The translations under genes and the position numbers were made by a program. Below the pieces are notes generated by a model. It made no database searches, was not told the DNA's origin, and saw only the letters and a list, made by a program, of their open reading frames with translations. A stretch of DNA of 64,000 nucleotides from Acinetobacter pecorum (GTDB lineage: Bacteria > Pseudomonadota > Gammaproteobacteria > Pseudomonadales > Moraxellaceae), in the NCBI RefSeq assembly GCF_014837015.1, contig NZ_JACSPT010000007.1:1-64000 (forward strand), written 5' to 3'. Positions 1 through 10,250 of this stretch are shown one piece after another (within the stretch, counting starts at the first letter, position 1; each line of letters starts with the position of its first letter).

Positions 1-547
1 GGCACGCAATTATAAATCTATGATTCGTATAGCCTGTATATTTATTTGGTGCAAAGCCAAATGAGGACACACCCTAGTAACTTGCTCTCTATAGACTCAC
101 CCTTAATACGCTAGTTTTATAGGTAGATATTATGAGTTTGATATATGAATATTTGCGTAAAAAATAAACCAATAAATTCATGTCTTAAGACTAAGAAATA
201 ATCAGAAATCTTTATTTTTGTGCAATAAAATAGTATCTGCCCCCGTCCCAGACTTAAGTCTAATGAATTATTTTTAACCTTTGTGTCTAAATTTTACTCA
301 TTAATATTCTTTAATAAATTTATATAAAACAGTATTTTAATTTGTTGTTTTGAAACTTTACTAAGACTTTGATCTACTCATTTTTTAAATAAATACTGAA
401 GATTCTTGCAGACTATTGGATTAATTTTCATAAGCCAACTAATCTTTAGTTATCCCAACGGATCGTCGAAAATCTAAACAAGTCATTGAGGGTGTGATTT
501 GAGCGGTTCGTTGCAGAAAAATCCTAATATTATTACAGGAATATATC
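1..547. other. AT-rich non-coding region upstream of aceA
   Basis: No credible gene is visible here; the only open frames are very short. The stretch is AT-rich and carries two palindromes with a CTTAAG core: GTCTTAAGAC at 182-191 and AGACTTAAGTCT at 250-261. A possible sigma-70 promoter lies at 406-434. The aceA start at 548 is preceded by a CAGGA ribosome-binding site. The long leader and the paired palindromes suggest that aceA transcription is regulated from this region, which is an inference. Confidence 0.6.
406..434 (+). promoter_or_regulatory. Possible sigma-70 promoter of aceA
   Basis: TTGCAG (406-411) and CATAAG (429-434) are separated by 17 bases and lie about 115 bases before the aceA start. 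Both hexamers match the consensus only in part, so this is a weak prediction. Confidence 0.3.
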
Positions 548-2149
548 ATGACTACATACCAAACAGCGATTGATGCAATCCGCGAATTAAAAGCGAAATT
601 CGGTAACACTTGGGCAGACATCAGTCCTGAAGATGCTGCGCGTATGCAACTTCAAAACCGTTTCAAAACTGGTTTGGACATTGCGAAATATACAGCGGCA
701 ATTATGCGTCGTGATATGGCTGCTTATGATGCCGACTCTAGCAAATACACTCAATCATTAGGTTGCTGGCACGGTTTTATCGCGCAACAAAAAATGATTG
801 CGAACAAAAAATACTTCGGTACAACTGAACGTCGCTACATCTACCTTTCTGGCTGGATGGTTGCAGCACTTCGTTCAGAGTTCGGTCCACTTCCTGACCA
901 ATCTATGCACGAAAAAACATCTGTTCCTGCATTGATCGAAGAAATCTACACATTCTTACGTCAAGCTGACGCGAAAGAACTGAATGATCTTTTCCGTGCG
1001 CTTAAAAAAGCTCAAGAAGCGGGCGATACTGCTAAAGCAGCTGAAATCACTTCACAAATCGACAACTTCCAAACTCACGTTGTGCCAATCATTGCTGACA
1101 TCGACGCTGGTTTCGGTAACGAAGAAGCAACTTACTTGCTTGCCAAGAAAATGATCGAAGCGGGTGCTTGTGCACTACAAATCGAAAACCAGGTTTCTGA
1201 TGCGAAACAATGTGGTCACCAAGCTGGTAAAGTAACTGTTCCACACGAAGATTTCATCGCGAAAATCCACGCACTTCGCTATGCATTCCTGGAAATGGGT
1301 CTGGACGATGGTATCATTGTTGCACGTACTGACTCTGAAGGCGCTGACTTGACTCAAAAAATCCCAGTGGTTAAAGAGCCAGGCGACATTGCTTCTCAAT
1401 ACATCAGCTACTTAGACACAACTGAAATCGACATTTCAGAAGCGCAAGAAGACGAAATCCTGATCAAGCGTGATGGTAAACTTCACCGTCCTAAACGTCT
1501 TGCTTCTGGTCTATACCAGTTCCGTGAAGGCACTCAAATCGACCGCGTTGTACTTGACTGTGTAACTAGCCTTCAAAACGGTGCTGACCTGCTTTGGATC
1601 GAAACTGCGACTCCAAACGTAGCTGAAATTGCTCACATGGTTAACCGTGTTAAAGAAGTTGTTCCAAATGCGAAACTTGTTTATAACAACTCTCCATCGT
1701 TCAACTGGACTTTAAACTTCCGTCAACAAGCTTACGACCGTTGGGTTGCTGAAGGTAAAGACGTATCTGCATACGACCGCGCTAAATTAATGAGCGCTGA
1801 GTACGATGCAACTGAATTGGCTGCTGAAGCTGATGAAAAAGTTCGTACCTTCCAGGCAGATGCTTCTCGTGAAGCAGGTGTATTCCACCACTTGATCACT
1901 CTTCCGACTTACCACACAGCTGCGCTTTCTACACATGAGCTTGCTCAAGGTTACTTCGGTTCTGAAGGTATGTTGGCTTATGTTGCTGGCGTACAACGTA
2001 AAGAAATCCGCGGCGGTATCGCATGTGTTAAACACCAGGCAATGGCTGGTTCTGACATCGGTGATGACCACAAAGAAATCTTCGCTGGTGATAACGCGCT
2101 TAAAGCGGGTGATGATTCTAAAAACACAATGAACCAGTTCAGCGCTTAA
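548..2149 (+). CDS. aceA: Isocitrate lyase, long form
   Basis: Splits isocitrate into glyoxylate and succinate, the first step of the glyoxylate shunt needed for growth on acetate, fatty acids or ethanol. The 533-residue protein has the family hallmark KQCGH at residues 220-224 with the catalytic cysteine at 222, and the metal/substrate segment ADIDAGFGN at about 183-191. At ~530 residues it is the long form known from Pseudomonas, about 100 residues longer than the E. coli enzyme. The ATG at 548 has a CAGGA ribosome-binding site seven bases upstream. It is monocistronic: a long AT-rich leader precedes it and a strong terminator follows at 2171. No malate synthase gene is in the window. Confidence 0.95.
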   Translation: MTTYQTAIDAIRELKAKFGNTWADISPEDAARMQLQNRFKTGLDIAKYTAAIMRRDMAAYDADSSKYTQSLGCWHGFIAQQKMIANKKYFGTTERRYIYLSGWMVAALRSEFGPLPDQSMHEKTSVPALIEEIYTFLRQADAKELNDLFRALKKAQEAGDTAKAAEITSQIDNFQTHVVPIIADIDAGFGNEEATYLLAKKMIEAGACALQIENQVSDAKQCGHQAGKVTVPHEDFIAKIHALRYAFLEMGLDDGIIVARTDSEGADLTQKIPVVKEPGDIASQYISYLDTTEIDISEAQEDEILIKRDGKLHRPKRLASGLYQFREGTQIDRVVLDCVTSLQNGADLLWIETATPNVAEIAHMVNRVKEVVPNAKLVYNNSPSFNWTLNFRQQAYDRWVAEGKDVSAYDRAKLMSAEYDATELAAEADEKVRTFQADASREAGVFHHLITLPTYHTAALSTHELAQGYFGSEGMLAYVAGVQRKEIRGGIACVKHQAMAGSDIGDDHKEIFAGDNALKAGDDSKNTMNQFSA

Positions 2150-2170
2150 TCCGCTCAATTGATTCACCAA

Positions 2171-2197
2171 AAAACCCTGCAGACGCAGGGTTTTTTG
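2171..2197 (+). terminator. Intrinsic terminator after aceA
   Basis: The stem ACCCTGC/GCAGGGT with loop AGAC is followed by six T, 20 bases after the aceA stop codon. Confidence 0.9.
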
Positions 2198-2404
2198 TTT
2201 GAAAAAATGCTATTAATTTAGGGATGCGCAACCTCAGGAACGTGTACAGCCAGGATTATCCATAATTTCTCCATGATTGGTTTTTATCGCAGTTTTATGT
2301 GTTTAATTCTTGCAATCTGCTGCTATGTCACTGAATATTCAAATATAGACTGCTTGTATTTTGCACGACCTCTATCCCCAATTAATTAAAAGTGACTCGG
2401 ACTT

Positions 2405-5400
2405 ATGCTGTCTAAATTTTTTATCCACCGCCCGATCTTTGCTGCAGTACTGGCGATTATGGTCATGGCAATTGGCATGTTCGCGGTAATGAACCTGCCA
2501 GTGGAACGTTATCCGGATATTGCACCGCCACGGATAACAGTGGCAGCAACCTATAGCGGTGCTTCTGCGGAAACTGTAGAAGAAAGCGTGACTCAGGTGC
2601 TGGAACAGCAGATTAAAGGTATCGATCATTTGCTGTATTTTAGTTCGAGTAGTGATTCTTCGGGGCGTAGCCGGGTCAGCATTAGCTTTGAAAATGGTAC
2701 CGATCCGGATACTGCACAGGTGCAGGTACAAAATGCGATTAATGGCGTTCTGAACCGCTTGCCAGAAGATGTGCAACGCCAAGGCGTTAATGTCTTTAAG
2801 TCGCTTGGTGATACGCATATGGTGATCAGCCTGTACGATGAATCTGGACGCAGCAACAATATTGAACTTTCTGATTATCTGATGACCCATCTGGAACAGG
2901 ATATTTCCCGAATCGAGGGAATTGGTGAGGTGGATGTCTTCGGATCACAGTATGCGATGCGGATCTGGCTGGACCCAAGGAAATTAAAACAATATAACCT
3001 GATGCCAAGTGATGTGCGTGCCGCAATCGAATCCCAGAATACCCAGGTCGCTGCAGGTGCAATCGGTGATTTGCCAACAGTGGAGGAGCAATACCTGAAT
3101 GCCAAAGTCACTTCGGGTTCGCGACTGAAAACCGTGGAAGAATTCCAGAATATTATTGTCAAATCGGATCGTGCCGGCAGCTTTATTTATTTAAAAGATA
3201 TTGCTCGGGTGGAACTGGGTGCTGAAAATTATCAGTCTTATAGTACCAATAATGGTTATCCATCAGCAGGTCTGGGTATTTCGCTGGCCTCAGGGGCCAA
3301 TGCCATTGAAACCTCTAATCTGATTAAAGCTGAAATTGCCCGGATTTCTCAGCAATTGCCTGATGGCTACAAAATTGCCTATCCACGGGACAATACACCT
3401 TTTGTACAGGAATCAATTAAAGAGGTTGTAAAAACCCTGTTTGAAGCAGTGATTCTGGTGATCATTGTGATGTTTATTTTCTTGCAGAACTGGCGTGCGA
3501 CTTTAATCCCAACTGTGACGGTTCCAGTGGTGATATTGGGGACGATGGCAGTCCTCTATACGCTTGGGATGAGTATCAATACGCTCACATTGTTCGCTCT
3601 GGTTTTGGCAATTGGCCTGCTGGTCGATGATGCAATTGTGGTAGTAGAAAATGTCGAACGTCTGATGCATGAACAGAATCTGTCTGCCCAGGAGGCAGCA
3701 TTAGAGTCCATGCAGGAAATTAGCGGGGCACTGATCGGGATTACTTTGGTGCTGACCGCAGTATTTATTCCCATGGCTTTCTTTGGCGGTTCTACCGGGG
3801 TGATTTACCGTCAGTTCTCTATTACCCTGGTTGCAGCCATGTCTTTGTCCCTGATGGTGGCGCTTGTTCTGACTCCCGCACTGTGTGCCCTCATTCTCAA
3901 GCCAAATCCTGAACCAGCCAAATGGGCTGCATGGTTTAACCGGAAACTGGATCATCTGAAACAGCGCTATCTTAAACTGGCTCAGATGACGATCCGGCAT
4001 CAGGCAGTGTGTCTGGTGATCTTTGCCGGATTGATCTGTGTATTCGGTCTGTTCTACCGGGCCTTGCCGACCAGTTTCTTGCCGGCTGAAGACCAGGGGA
4101 TTTTAAGTCTGCAGATTAAATTGCAGGAGGGTGCCCCGCTGAAAAATACCATTCAGATCGGAGAGCAAGTCCGCCAATATTTTCTGGATCAGGAACAAGC
4201 CAATGTCAACCTGGTGATGATCCGTTATGGTCGAAATTTCTCTGGAACTGGTCAGAATCTGGCGACCGGTTTTGTGGCATTGAAACATTGGGATGAGCGT
4301 TCAGGTCAGGACAATACCGCACAAGCGATTCGTGAACGGGCCCTGAAGCACTTTCAAAACAATCGCAATGCACAAATTAACGTGTCCATGCCACCTTCAG
4401 TCAATGGTCTAGGACAAACTGATGGTCTGGATTTCTGGATTCGTGATATTAATGGCAAGGGGCGACAATATCTGGGACAGCAGTTTAAAGCACTGGAAGC
4501 TCAGACCGGCAATTACACCAGCTTTGAAAATCTGGGCAAACGTTCTAATCCGGACAAAGCAGAGTTACGCGTCAATATCGACCAAAAACAGGCCATGGCC
4601 AATGGTCTGACCCAATCGGCAATTAACAGTACTTTATCCAGTGCCTGGGGCGGCAGTTATATCAATGACTTTATTGATCGTGGCCGGATTAAACGGGTGA
4701 TTATGCAGGGGGATGCAGAATTCCGTTCCAAGCCGGAAGATCTGGCGCAGTGGCATGTACGCAATGACCAGAATCAGATGGTACCTTTTAGCAACTTCTC
4801 GCAAGTGGACTGGAGTGGTGGCCCTGAAGTGGTGAACCGGTTTATGGGCTATACCGCGCTGCAAATGGAAGCCGACCGTGCCAAAGATAGCAGTTCCGGT
4901 CAGGCTATGCAGGATGTGGAAGCACTGATTGCCGAACAGGAGGGAGTCGATGTGGTCTGGAGCGGTCTTTCCTTTGAGGAGAAACAGTCGAGTAATCAGG
5001 CCATCTGGCTTTATCTGATTTCAATTGGTTTTATTTTTCTTTGTCTGGCGGCATTGTACGAAAGCTGGAGTATTCCTACTGCAGTCATGTCTGCGATTCC
5101 ATTGGGTATTGGTGGTAATATCATTTTTAGTTATCTGGCTGGTTTCCCAAATGATATCTATTTCCAGATTGCCTTGCTGACCACTATTGGCCTGTCCTGT
5201 AAAAATGCCATTCTGATTGTAGAATTTGCTTCGCTGGCACAGCAACAAGGCAAATCTGTAGTGGAAGCGGCTCTTGAAGGTGCATCTTTGCGTTTGCGCC
5301 CAATTCTGATGACTTCTTTGGCATTTGGCGCAGGAATTTTACCTTTGGTCTTTGCTACTGGTGCCGGCGCGGTAAGCCGTCAGGAAATCGGGGTAAGTGT

Positions 5401-5500
5401 ACTGGGCGGGGTGATTTTTGGAACTGTGCTGGTTCTAATTTTTATTCCCTTTATGTATGTTCTGATTCGTCGACTGATCATTAAAAAATCGCGTGCTTAA
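2405..5500 (+). CDS. RND-family multidrug efflux transporter (HAE1 type)
   Basis: Inner-membrane proton/drug antiporter of the AcrB/MexB/AdeJ class, 1031 residues, the usual length. The N-terminal membrane helix (FFIHRPIFAAV) is typical. The proton-relay residues are all present: paired aspartates 408-409 in VDDAIVVVEN, the lysine in GLSCKNAILIVEF, and the arginine and threonine in LRPILMTS near the C-terminus. Such pumps normally work with a periplasmic adaptor and an outer-membrane channel, but neither is encoded next to it. A second, clearly paralogous pump begins 174 bases downstream, after a terminator. The exact substrate cannot be read from sequence. Confidence 0.9.
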   Translation: MLSKFFIHRPIFAAVLAIMVMAIGMFAVMNLPVERYPDIAPPRITVAATYSGASAETVEESVTQVLEQQIKGIDHLLYFSSSSDSSGRSRVSISFENGTDPDTAQVQVQNAINGVLNRLPEDVQRQGVNVFKSLGDTHMVISLYDESGRSNNIELSDYLMTHLEQDISRIEGIGEVDVFGSQYAMRIWLDPRKLKQYNLMPSDVRAAIESQNTQVAAGAIGDLPTVEEQYLNAKVTSGSRLKTVEEFQNIIVKSDRAGSFIYLKDIARVELGAENYQSYSTNNGYPSAGLGISLASGANAIETSNLIKAEIARISQQLPDGYKIAYPRDNTPFVQESIKEVVKTLFEAVILVIIVMFIFLQNWRATLIPTVTVPVVILGTMAVLYTLGMSINTLTLFALVLAIGLLVDDAIVVVENVERLMHEQNLSAQEAALESMQEISGALIGITLVLTAVFIPMAFFGGSTGVIYRQFSITLVAAMSLSLMVALVLTPALCALILKPNPEPAKWAAWFNRKLDHLKQRYLKLAQMTIRHQAVCLVIFAGLICVFGLFYRALPTSFLPAEDQGILSLQIKLQEGAPLKNTIQIGEQVRQYFLDQEQANVNLVMIRYGRNFSGTGQNLATGFVALKHWDERSGQDNTAQAIRERALKHFQNNRNAQINVSMPPSVNGLGQTDGLDFWIRDINGKGRQYLGQQFKALEAQTGNYTSFENLGKRSNPDKAELRVNIDQKQAMANGLTQSAINSTLSSAWGGSYINDFIDRGRIKRVIMQGDAEFRSKPEDLAQWHVRNDQNQMVPFSNFSQVDWSGGPEVVNRFMGYTALQMEADRAKDSSSGQAMQDVEALIAEQEGVDVVWSGLSFEEKQSSNQAIWLYLISIGFIFLCLAALYESWSIPTAVMSAIPLGIGGNIIFSYLAGFPNDIYFQIALLTTIGLSCKNAILIVEFASLAQQQGKSVVEAALEGASLRLRPILMTSLAFGAGILPLVFATGAGAVSRQEIGVSVLGGVIFGTVLVLIFIPFMYVLIRRLIIKKSRA

Positions 5501-5523
5501 TATACAGAAAAGACTGCAAAGCT

Positions 5524-5553
5524 AAAAAATCCCCGTATTGATGGGGATTTTTT
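5524..5553 (+). terminator. Intrinsic terminator between the two RND genes
   Basis: AAAAAATCCCC and GGGGATTTTTT pair around an eight-base loop, directly after the first RND gene. It suggests that the second pump is transcribed mainly from its own promoter. Confidence 0.8.
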
Positions 5554-5674
5554 ATGGCCAATCATTTATCCGATGACTGGTTAATTTTGCAGCATGGTTT
5601 AAAAATTGCTATAGAAATCATCTATTGATAACAGAATGCATCGTGAGAATGCATCTGATGGGGATTTCTAGTTT

Positions 5675-8600
5675 ATGTTGTCGCGTTTTTTTATTTACCG
5701 TCCCAAATTTGCAGCAGTTATTGCGATTTTCATGATGAGCCTGGGAATATTTGCCTTGCAAAAAATTCCCGTTGAGCATATGCCGAATATGGATGCGCCA
5801 GCATTAGGAGTTTATGCAGGCTATCGAGGAGCATCGGCAGAAACTGTTGAGCAATCGGTCACCCAGATTCTGGAACAGGCAGTCAAAGGGATTGAGGGTC
5901 TGGAAACCTTTCATTCCAGCAGTTCGGTAGGACGTGCTCAACTTGATTTGCAATTTGAACAAGGGGTCGATCTGGATCAAGCCCAGTTACAGGTGCAAAA
6001 CGCCGTCAATGGTGTACTGGGTCGCTTGCCGGAAGAAACCCAGCAAGGCGGGGTCAATGTCTATAAGTCAGGTTATGATCAGTTTGCACTGTTAAGTTTA
6101 TATGATGAGAGTGGTCAAAGTACTGTGACCGAACTTTCAGATTATTTGATGGTACATGTAGAACCTCGTCTGTCACGTATTGAGGGGATGGGGGAGATTG
6201 AGCTGTATGGTGCTGGTTATGCCATGCGGATCTGGCTCAATCCCCACAAGTTAAATCAATTTAACCTGATGCCCAGCGATATCCGTAATGCCATAGAAAC
6301 CCAGAATGCACCATTGGCTTCAGGTGCGATAGGCGGTTTGCCAACCCTCGAAGGTCAATATCTCAATGCCAAGGTAAGTGGTGGTTCACGTTTAAGCAGT
6401 GTTCAGGAATTTGAAAAGATCATTGTGAAAACGACTGATTCCGGTTCATTGCTGTATTTAAAAGATGTTGCACGAGTGGAACTTGGTGCAGAAAGTTATA
6501 ACCACATTAACTATACCAATGGTCAGTTATCTTCAGCTTTATCCATTACTTTGGCCCCTCGTAGTAATGCCCTTGCTGTCTCGGAGCAGATTCAGGCGGT
6601 ATTAAAAAATGCGCAAGCCAATTTGCCGCCACACTATCAGTTGCGTATGACCATGGATAAAACGCCATTTATTACCGGTTCCATTGAACAGGTGGCCAAA
6701 ACACTGGTTGAAGCCATTTTTCTGGTGATTATCGTGATGTTTATCTTTCTGCAGAACTGGCGGGCCACCATTATTCCTGCTGTCACCATTCCGATTGTGG
6801 TTCTGGCCACGTTTGCCGTGTTGTATGTTTTGGGGATGACCCTGAACAGTTTTACCTTATTCGCCCTGATTCTGGCAATTGGTCTATTAGTGGATGATGC
6901 CATTGTCGTGGTTGAAAATATTGAACGGCTGATGCATGAAGAAAATCTGGATGCCAAAGCTGCAGCTTTAAAGTCAATGCAGGAAATGAGCGGGGCACTG
7001 GTCGGCATTACATTGGTATTAACCGCAGTATTCATTCCCATGGCATTCTTTGGCAGTATCACCGGTGTGATTTATCGGCAATTTTCTATCACTTTGGTGG
7101 TGGCCATGTTGCTGTCATTATTCGTTGCCTTGATTATTACCCCGACATTTGCAGCACAACTGCTTAAACGCAAAACTCATCAAGCACGATGGGCGCGAAG
7201 TTTTAATCGTGGTATGGATCGGCTCAATGCAGGCTACCAGAAAGTGTCTGTAGGAAGCATGCGATTTAAATTCGGCATGTTGGCATTGTTCGGTATCTGT
7301 ATCCTGGGGTTTGGATGGGTTTATAAAAATTTACCTGAAGGTTTAATACCTACTGAAGACATGGGCTTTGTGATGGGACAGATCGTAATGCCCGGTAATG
7401 CGCCACGCTCCGAGATTGAGAAAGTGGGACGTGAAGTGCAAGACTATTTAATGGAACATGAATCGGAACACATCAAGAGTATCGGCGTCTGGTATAGCGG
7501 AAATAACGTCGGTGTGGGGCCTTATCGTGGTCAGCTCTTTGTGGTATTGAAGGACTGGGCAGCACGTAAAAATCCCGAAGATTCGGTTTTTGCCATGGTA
7601 GATCGCGCCCAGAAACACTTTGCCAATCATGCCAATGCCCAGATTTTCTTTATGGCACCGTCCATGTCGAGTAATGGGCGAGTTGTAGATTTCTGGTTAC
7701 AAGATTTGGATTATAAAGGGGCCGGGTTTTTACAGGAGGCATTTGGCCAGATTGAGTCACGCGCCCAAGGACAAGCATCCATTGAATTTTTACAGTTGGA
7801 CCAGCCCAAAGAGAGTGCTGAGCTAAATATGCAACTCGATGTTGAGCGCGTATTGAAGCATGCTATTCCTCAGCAAAATGTCAACACTACTTTGGCTGCA
7901 GCGTGGGGCGGTACCTATATCAATGACTTTATTGATCGTGGGCAGATTAAGCGTGTCATTATGCAGGGTGAAGCTGAATACCGTTCCAAACCTGAAGACC
8001 TAGCCTATTGGCATGTCAGAAATAACCAAGGTGAAATGTTGTCTTTTAACCAGTTTAGCAGCCTTAACTGGCAGGGTGGTCCAAACAGTATTACCCGCTA
8101 TATGGGTTATAATGCCGTTCCGGTCTATGCCGGTATTCCAAAAGACAAATTCTCCAGTCAGACCATGCGGGATGTTGAAACATTGGTCGATGAACAGGAA
8201 GGTGTGAACCTGGCCTGGAGCGGAGCCGCACTGGAAGAAAAGCGCAGCAGTGGTCAGGCCATTTTCCTTTACATTATTTCTATCGCATTTATTTTCCTGT
8301 GCTTAACGGCTTTATATGAAAGTTGGACTATTCCTGCGGCAGTCATCAGTGCCATTCCATTAGGGGTAGGTGGCAGTATCTTATTTTGCTGGGCTTTTGG
8401 TTTCGCCAATGACATCTTTTTTCACATTGCTTTACTGACGACCATTGGCCTGTCTTGTAAAAATGCCATTTTGATTGTGGAGTTTGCCGCACAGGCAGAG
8501 CAGACAGGCAAAACCACCATGGCTGCAGCTTTGGAGGGCGCAAGTTTGCGCTTACGTCCTATTTTGATGACTTCTATAGCCTTTGCTGCCGGTGTACTTC

Positions 8601-8800
8601 CTCTGATTTTTGCGACAGGGGTGAGTGCAATTAGCCGTCAGGAAATTGGTGCCAGTGTTTTTGGAGGGGTTATCTTTGCGACCATTCTGGTACTGTTCTT
8701 TATTCCATTTATGTTTGTCTTGATTCAAAATCTGTTTCGTGTCAAAGCAACAAATAAAGTTATACAAATCAATCAAGAAAATCAGGAATACTCACTCTAG
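5675..8800 (+). CDS. RND-family efflux transporter, paralogue of the preceding gene
   Basis: A 1041-residue RND pump co-linear with the preceding one and sharing long runs of identity (for example YLNAKV, VIMQG, GLSCKNAILIVEF), so the two probably arose by tandem duplication or pair as partners. The proton-relay aspartates 407-408 (VDDAIVVVEN), the TM10 lysine and the LRPILMTS segment are intact. The periplasmic porter regions have diverged: it has HMPNMDAP where the first pump has RYPDIAPP, which suggests a different substrate range or different partners. MgtE starts 35 bases after its stop codon, so the two may be co-transcribed. No adaptor or outer-membrane channel gene is nearby. Confidence 0.88.
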   Translation: MLSRFFIYRPKFAAVIAIFMMSLGIFALQKIPVEHMPNMDAPALGVYAGYRGASAETVEQSVTQILEQAVKGIEGLETFHSSSSVGRAQLDLQFEQGVDLDQAQLQVQNAVNGVLGRLPEETQQGGVNVYKSGYDQFALLSLYDESGQSTVTELSDYLMVHVEPRLSRIEGMGEIELYGAGYAMRIWLNPHKLNQFNLMPSDIRNAIETQNAPLASGAIGGLPTLEGQYLNAKVSGGSRLSSVQEFEKIIVKTTDSGSLLYLKDVARVELGAESYNHINYTNGQLSSALSITLAPRSNALAVSEQIQAVLKNAQANLPPHYQLRMTMDKTPFITGSIEQVAKTLVEAIFLVIIVMFIFLQNWRATIIPAVTIPIVVLATFAVLYVLGMTLNSFTLFALILAIGLLVDDAIVVVENIERLMHEENLDAKAAALKSMQEMSGALVGITLVLTAVFIPMAFFGSITGVIYRQFSITLVVAMLLSLFVALIITPTFAAQLLKRKTHQARWARSFNRGMDRLNAGYQKVSVGSMRFKFGMLALFGICILGFGWVYKNLPEGLIPTEDMGFVMGQIVMPGNAPRSEIEKVGREVQDYLMEHESEHIKSIGVWYSGNNVGVGPYRGQLFVVLKDWAARKNPEDSVFAMVDRAQKHFANHANAQIFFMAPSMSSNGRVVDFWLQDLDYKGAGFLQEAFGQIESRAQGQASIEFLQLDQPKESAELNMQLDVERVLKHAIPQQNVNTTLAAAWGGTYINDFIDRGQIKRVIMQGEAEYRSKPEDLAYWHVRNNQGEMLSFNQFSSLNWQGGPNSITRYMGYNAVPVYAGIPKDKFSSQTMRDVETLVDEQEGVNLAWSGAALEEKRSSGQAIFLYIISIAFIFLCLTALYESWTIPAAVISAIPLGVGGSILFCWAFGFANDIFFHIALLTTIGLSCKNAILIVEFAAQAEQTGKTTMAAALEGASLRLRPILMTSIAFAAGVLPLIFATGVSAISRQEIGASVFGGVIFATILVLFFIPFMFVLIQNLFRVKATNKVIQINQENQEYSL

Positions 8801-8835
8801 GGCGGGTAGCTTTCATACCTGCAGCAAATAATGGT

Positions 8836-10176
8836 ATGGGAATGCAGCATCAAGAAAAAATACAGCAGTTACATGAGACTCTGCTTACCGGGAACAATAA
8901 TATTCACCAACTTCTACAGCAGTTAAACATTGCCGATCAGGCCAGAATTTTGTCGGAACTTGGACCTGCGGAACGCTATCTGCAATTTCAGCAACTAGAG
9001 CGGCAGGCCGAGGTGCTGGTGTTCTTGCCACTGGCCATGCAAATCCAGTTGGCTTACCAGTTTCCTCCAGATCAGCTGGCCAGTCTGATGGATGCCATGC
9101 ATTCAGATGATTTTATTGATTTATATAAGCAGATGCCTTATGAAATACAGCAGCAATTACTGGGCAAGCTGTCTACCCAGTCGCTGCAGGTGCTGCGAGA
9201 GCTGCATGCCTATCCGGAGGAAACGGCTGGAGCCTTAATGAGTTCGGACTTTATCACACTGGCGCCGGAACTTAATATGCGTCAGGCGATCGAAGTACTA
9301 CGTGATATTGCCGGAAATCATGACACCTTATATCTGATCTATATTGTAGATGCGCAGCAGCATCTACTGGGTGTAATTTCCTTGCGGCAGATTATCCAGG
9401 CAGCGCCGGATGCCACGATTGCCGAAGTCATGACTACGGATGTGGTGTATGCCACAGTCGATGAAGACCAGGAACAGGTCGCCCGTACCTTGGCCTATTA
9501 TGATTTTATTGCCTTACCGGTAGTCGATGCTGCACAGAAGCTGGTCGGCATTATTACCTATGATGATGCCATGGATATTGCGGAGGCTGAAAGCACCGAG
9601 GATATTTTAAAATCTGGTGCCGTCACACCTTTGAATGAACTCAGTCTGAAAACTGCACCGATCTTTAGCCTGTATCAGAAACGGGTATTCTGGCTGGTGA
9701 TACTGGTTTTCGGGAGTCTATTGTCTGGAATTGGGATTGCGCATTTTGAAGAGATTATCGCCTCCCATATTGTGCTGGTATTTTTCCTGCCTCTACTGGT
9801 CGGCAGTGGGGGAAATGCAGGTTCCCAGTCCGCTACCTTGATGGTGCGCGCCCTAGCCACAGGCGATGTGCAGTTTAAGGACTGGTTTAGTCTGCTTGGA
9901 CGTGAATCTCTGGTTGCCTTATGTCTGGGAGGCACCATGGCGATTGCTGTATCCATCTTGGGGTATATAAGAGGTGACTGGATGGTCGCTGTGGTGCTGG
10001 CCTTAAGTATGCTTGGTATTGTACTGATGGGCTGTCTGATCGGCATGAGCTTGCCATTTATACTCAATAAATTAAAGCTGGATCCGGCCAGTGCCTCAGC
10101 ACCACTGGTTACTTCAATCTGTGATGCCACTGGTGTGATCATCTATTTATTTATTGCATCTAAATTACTATTTTAA
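8836..10176 (+). CDS. mgtE: Magnesium transporter MgtE
   Basis: Mg2+-gated Mg2+ channel of the inner membrane, 446 residues, the usual length. In order it has the MgtE N domain of helical repeats (about 20-130), a pair of CBS domains (about 135-260) that sense cytoplasmic Mg2+, and a C-terminal part with five membrane helices (about 280-446) carrying the family signature GSGGNAGSQSATL. It lies 35 bases after the second RND pump. The start region has two in-frame ATGs (8836 and 8842) with weak ribosome-binding sites; I kept the first. No Mg2+ riboswitch leader is seen, and there would be no room for one. Confidence 0.92.
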   Translation: MGMQHQEKIQQLHETLLTGNNNIHQLLQQLNIADQARILSELGPAERYLQFQQLERQAEVLVFLPLAMQIQLAYQFPPDQLASLMDAMHSDDFIDLYKQMPYEIQQQLLGKLSTQSLQVLRELHAYPEETAGALMSSDFITLAPELNMRQAIEVLRDIAGNHDTLYLIYIVDAQQHLLGVISLRQIIQAAPDATIAEVMTTDVVYATVDEDQEQVARTLAYYDFIALPVVDAAQKLVGIITYDDAMDIAEAESTEDILKSGAVTPLNELSLKTAPIFSLYQKRVFWLVILVFGSLLSGIGIAHFEEIIASHIVLVFFLPLLVGSGGNAGSQSATLMVRALATGDVQFKDWFSLLGRESLVALCLGGTMAIAVSILGYIRGDWMVAVVLALSMLGIVLMGCLIGMSLPFILNKLKLDPASASAPLVTSICDATGVIIYLFIASKLLF

Positions 10177-10250
10177 TCTACAACTGGATACACCTTAAAT
10201 TAAAAAATACTTTATGCTCAATTACATTGGATTCATTTCTGGAAAAATAC

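Noticed and set aside
6637-7062. Long minus-strand open frame (141 codons) inside the second RND gene
   Set aside because: It is antisense to a strongly conserved coding region, and its product is Ser/Thr/Arg-rich and resembles no protein; a shadow of the RND gene.
9675-10142. Minus-strand open frame of 155 codons inside mgtE
   Set aside because: Antisense to the conserved MgtE membrane domain, with low-complexity composition; a shadow frame.
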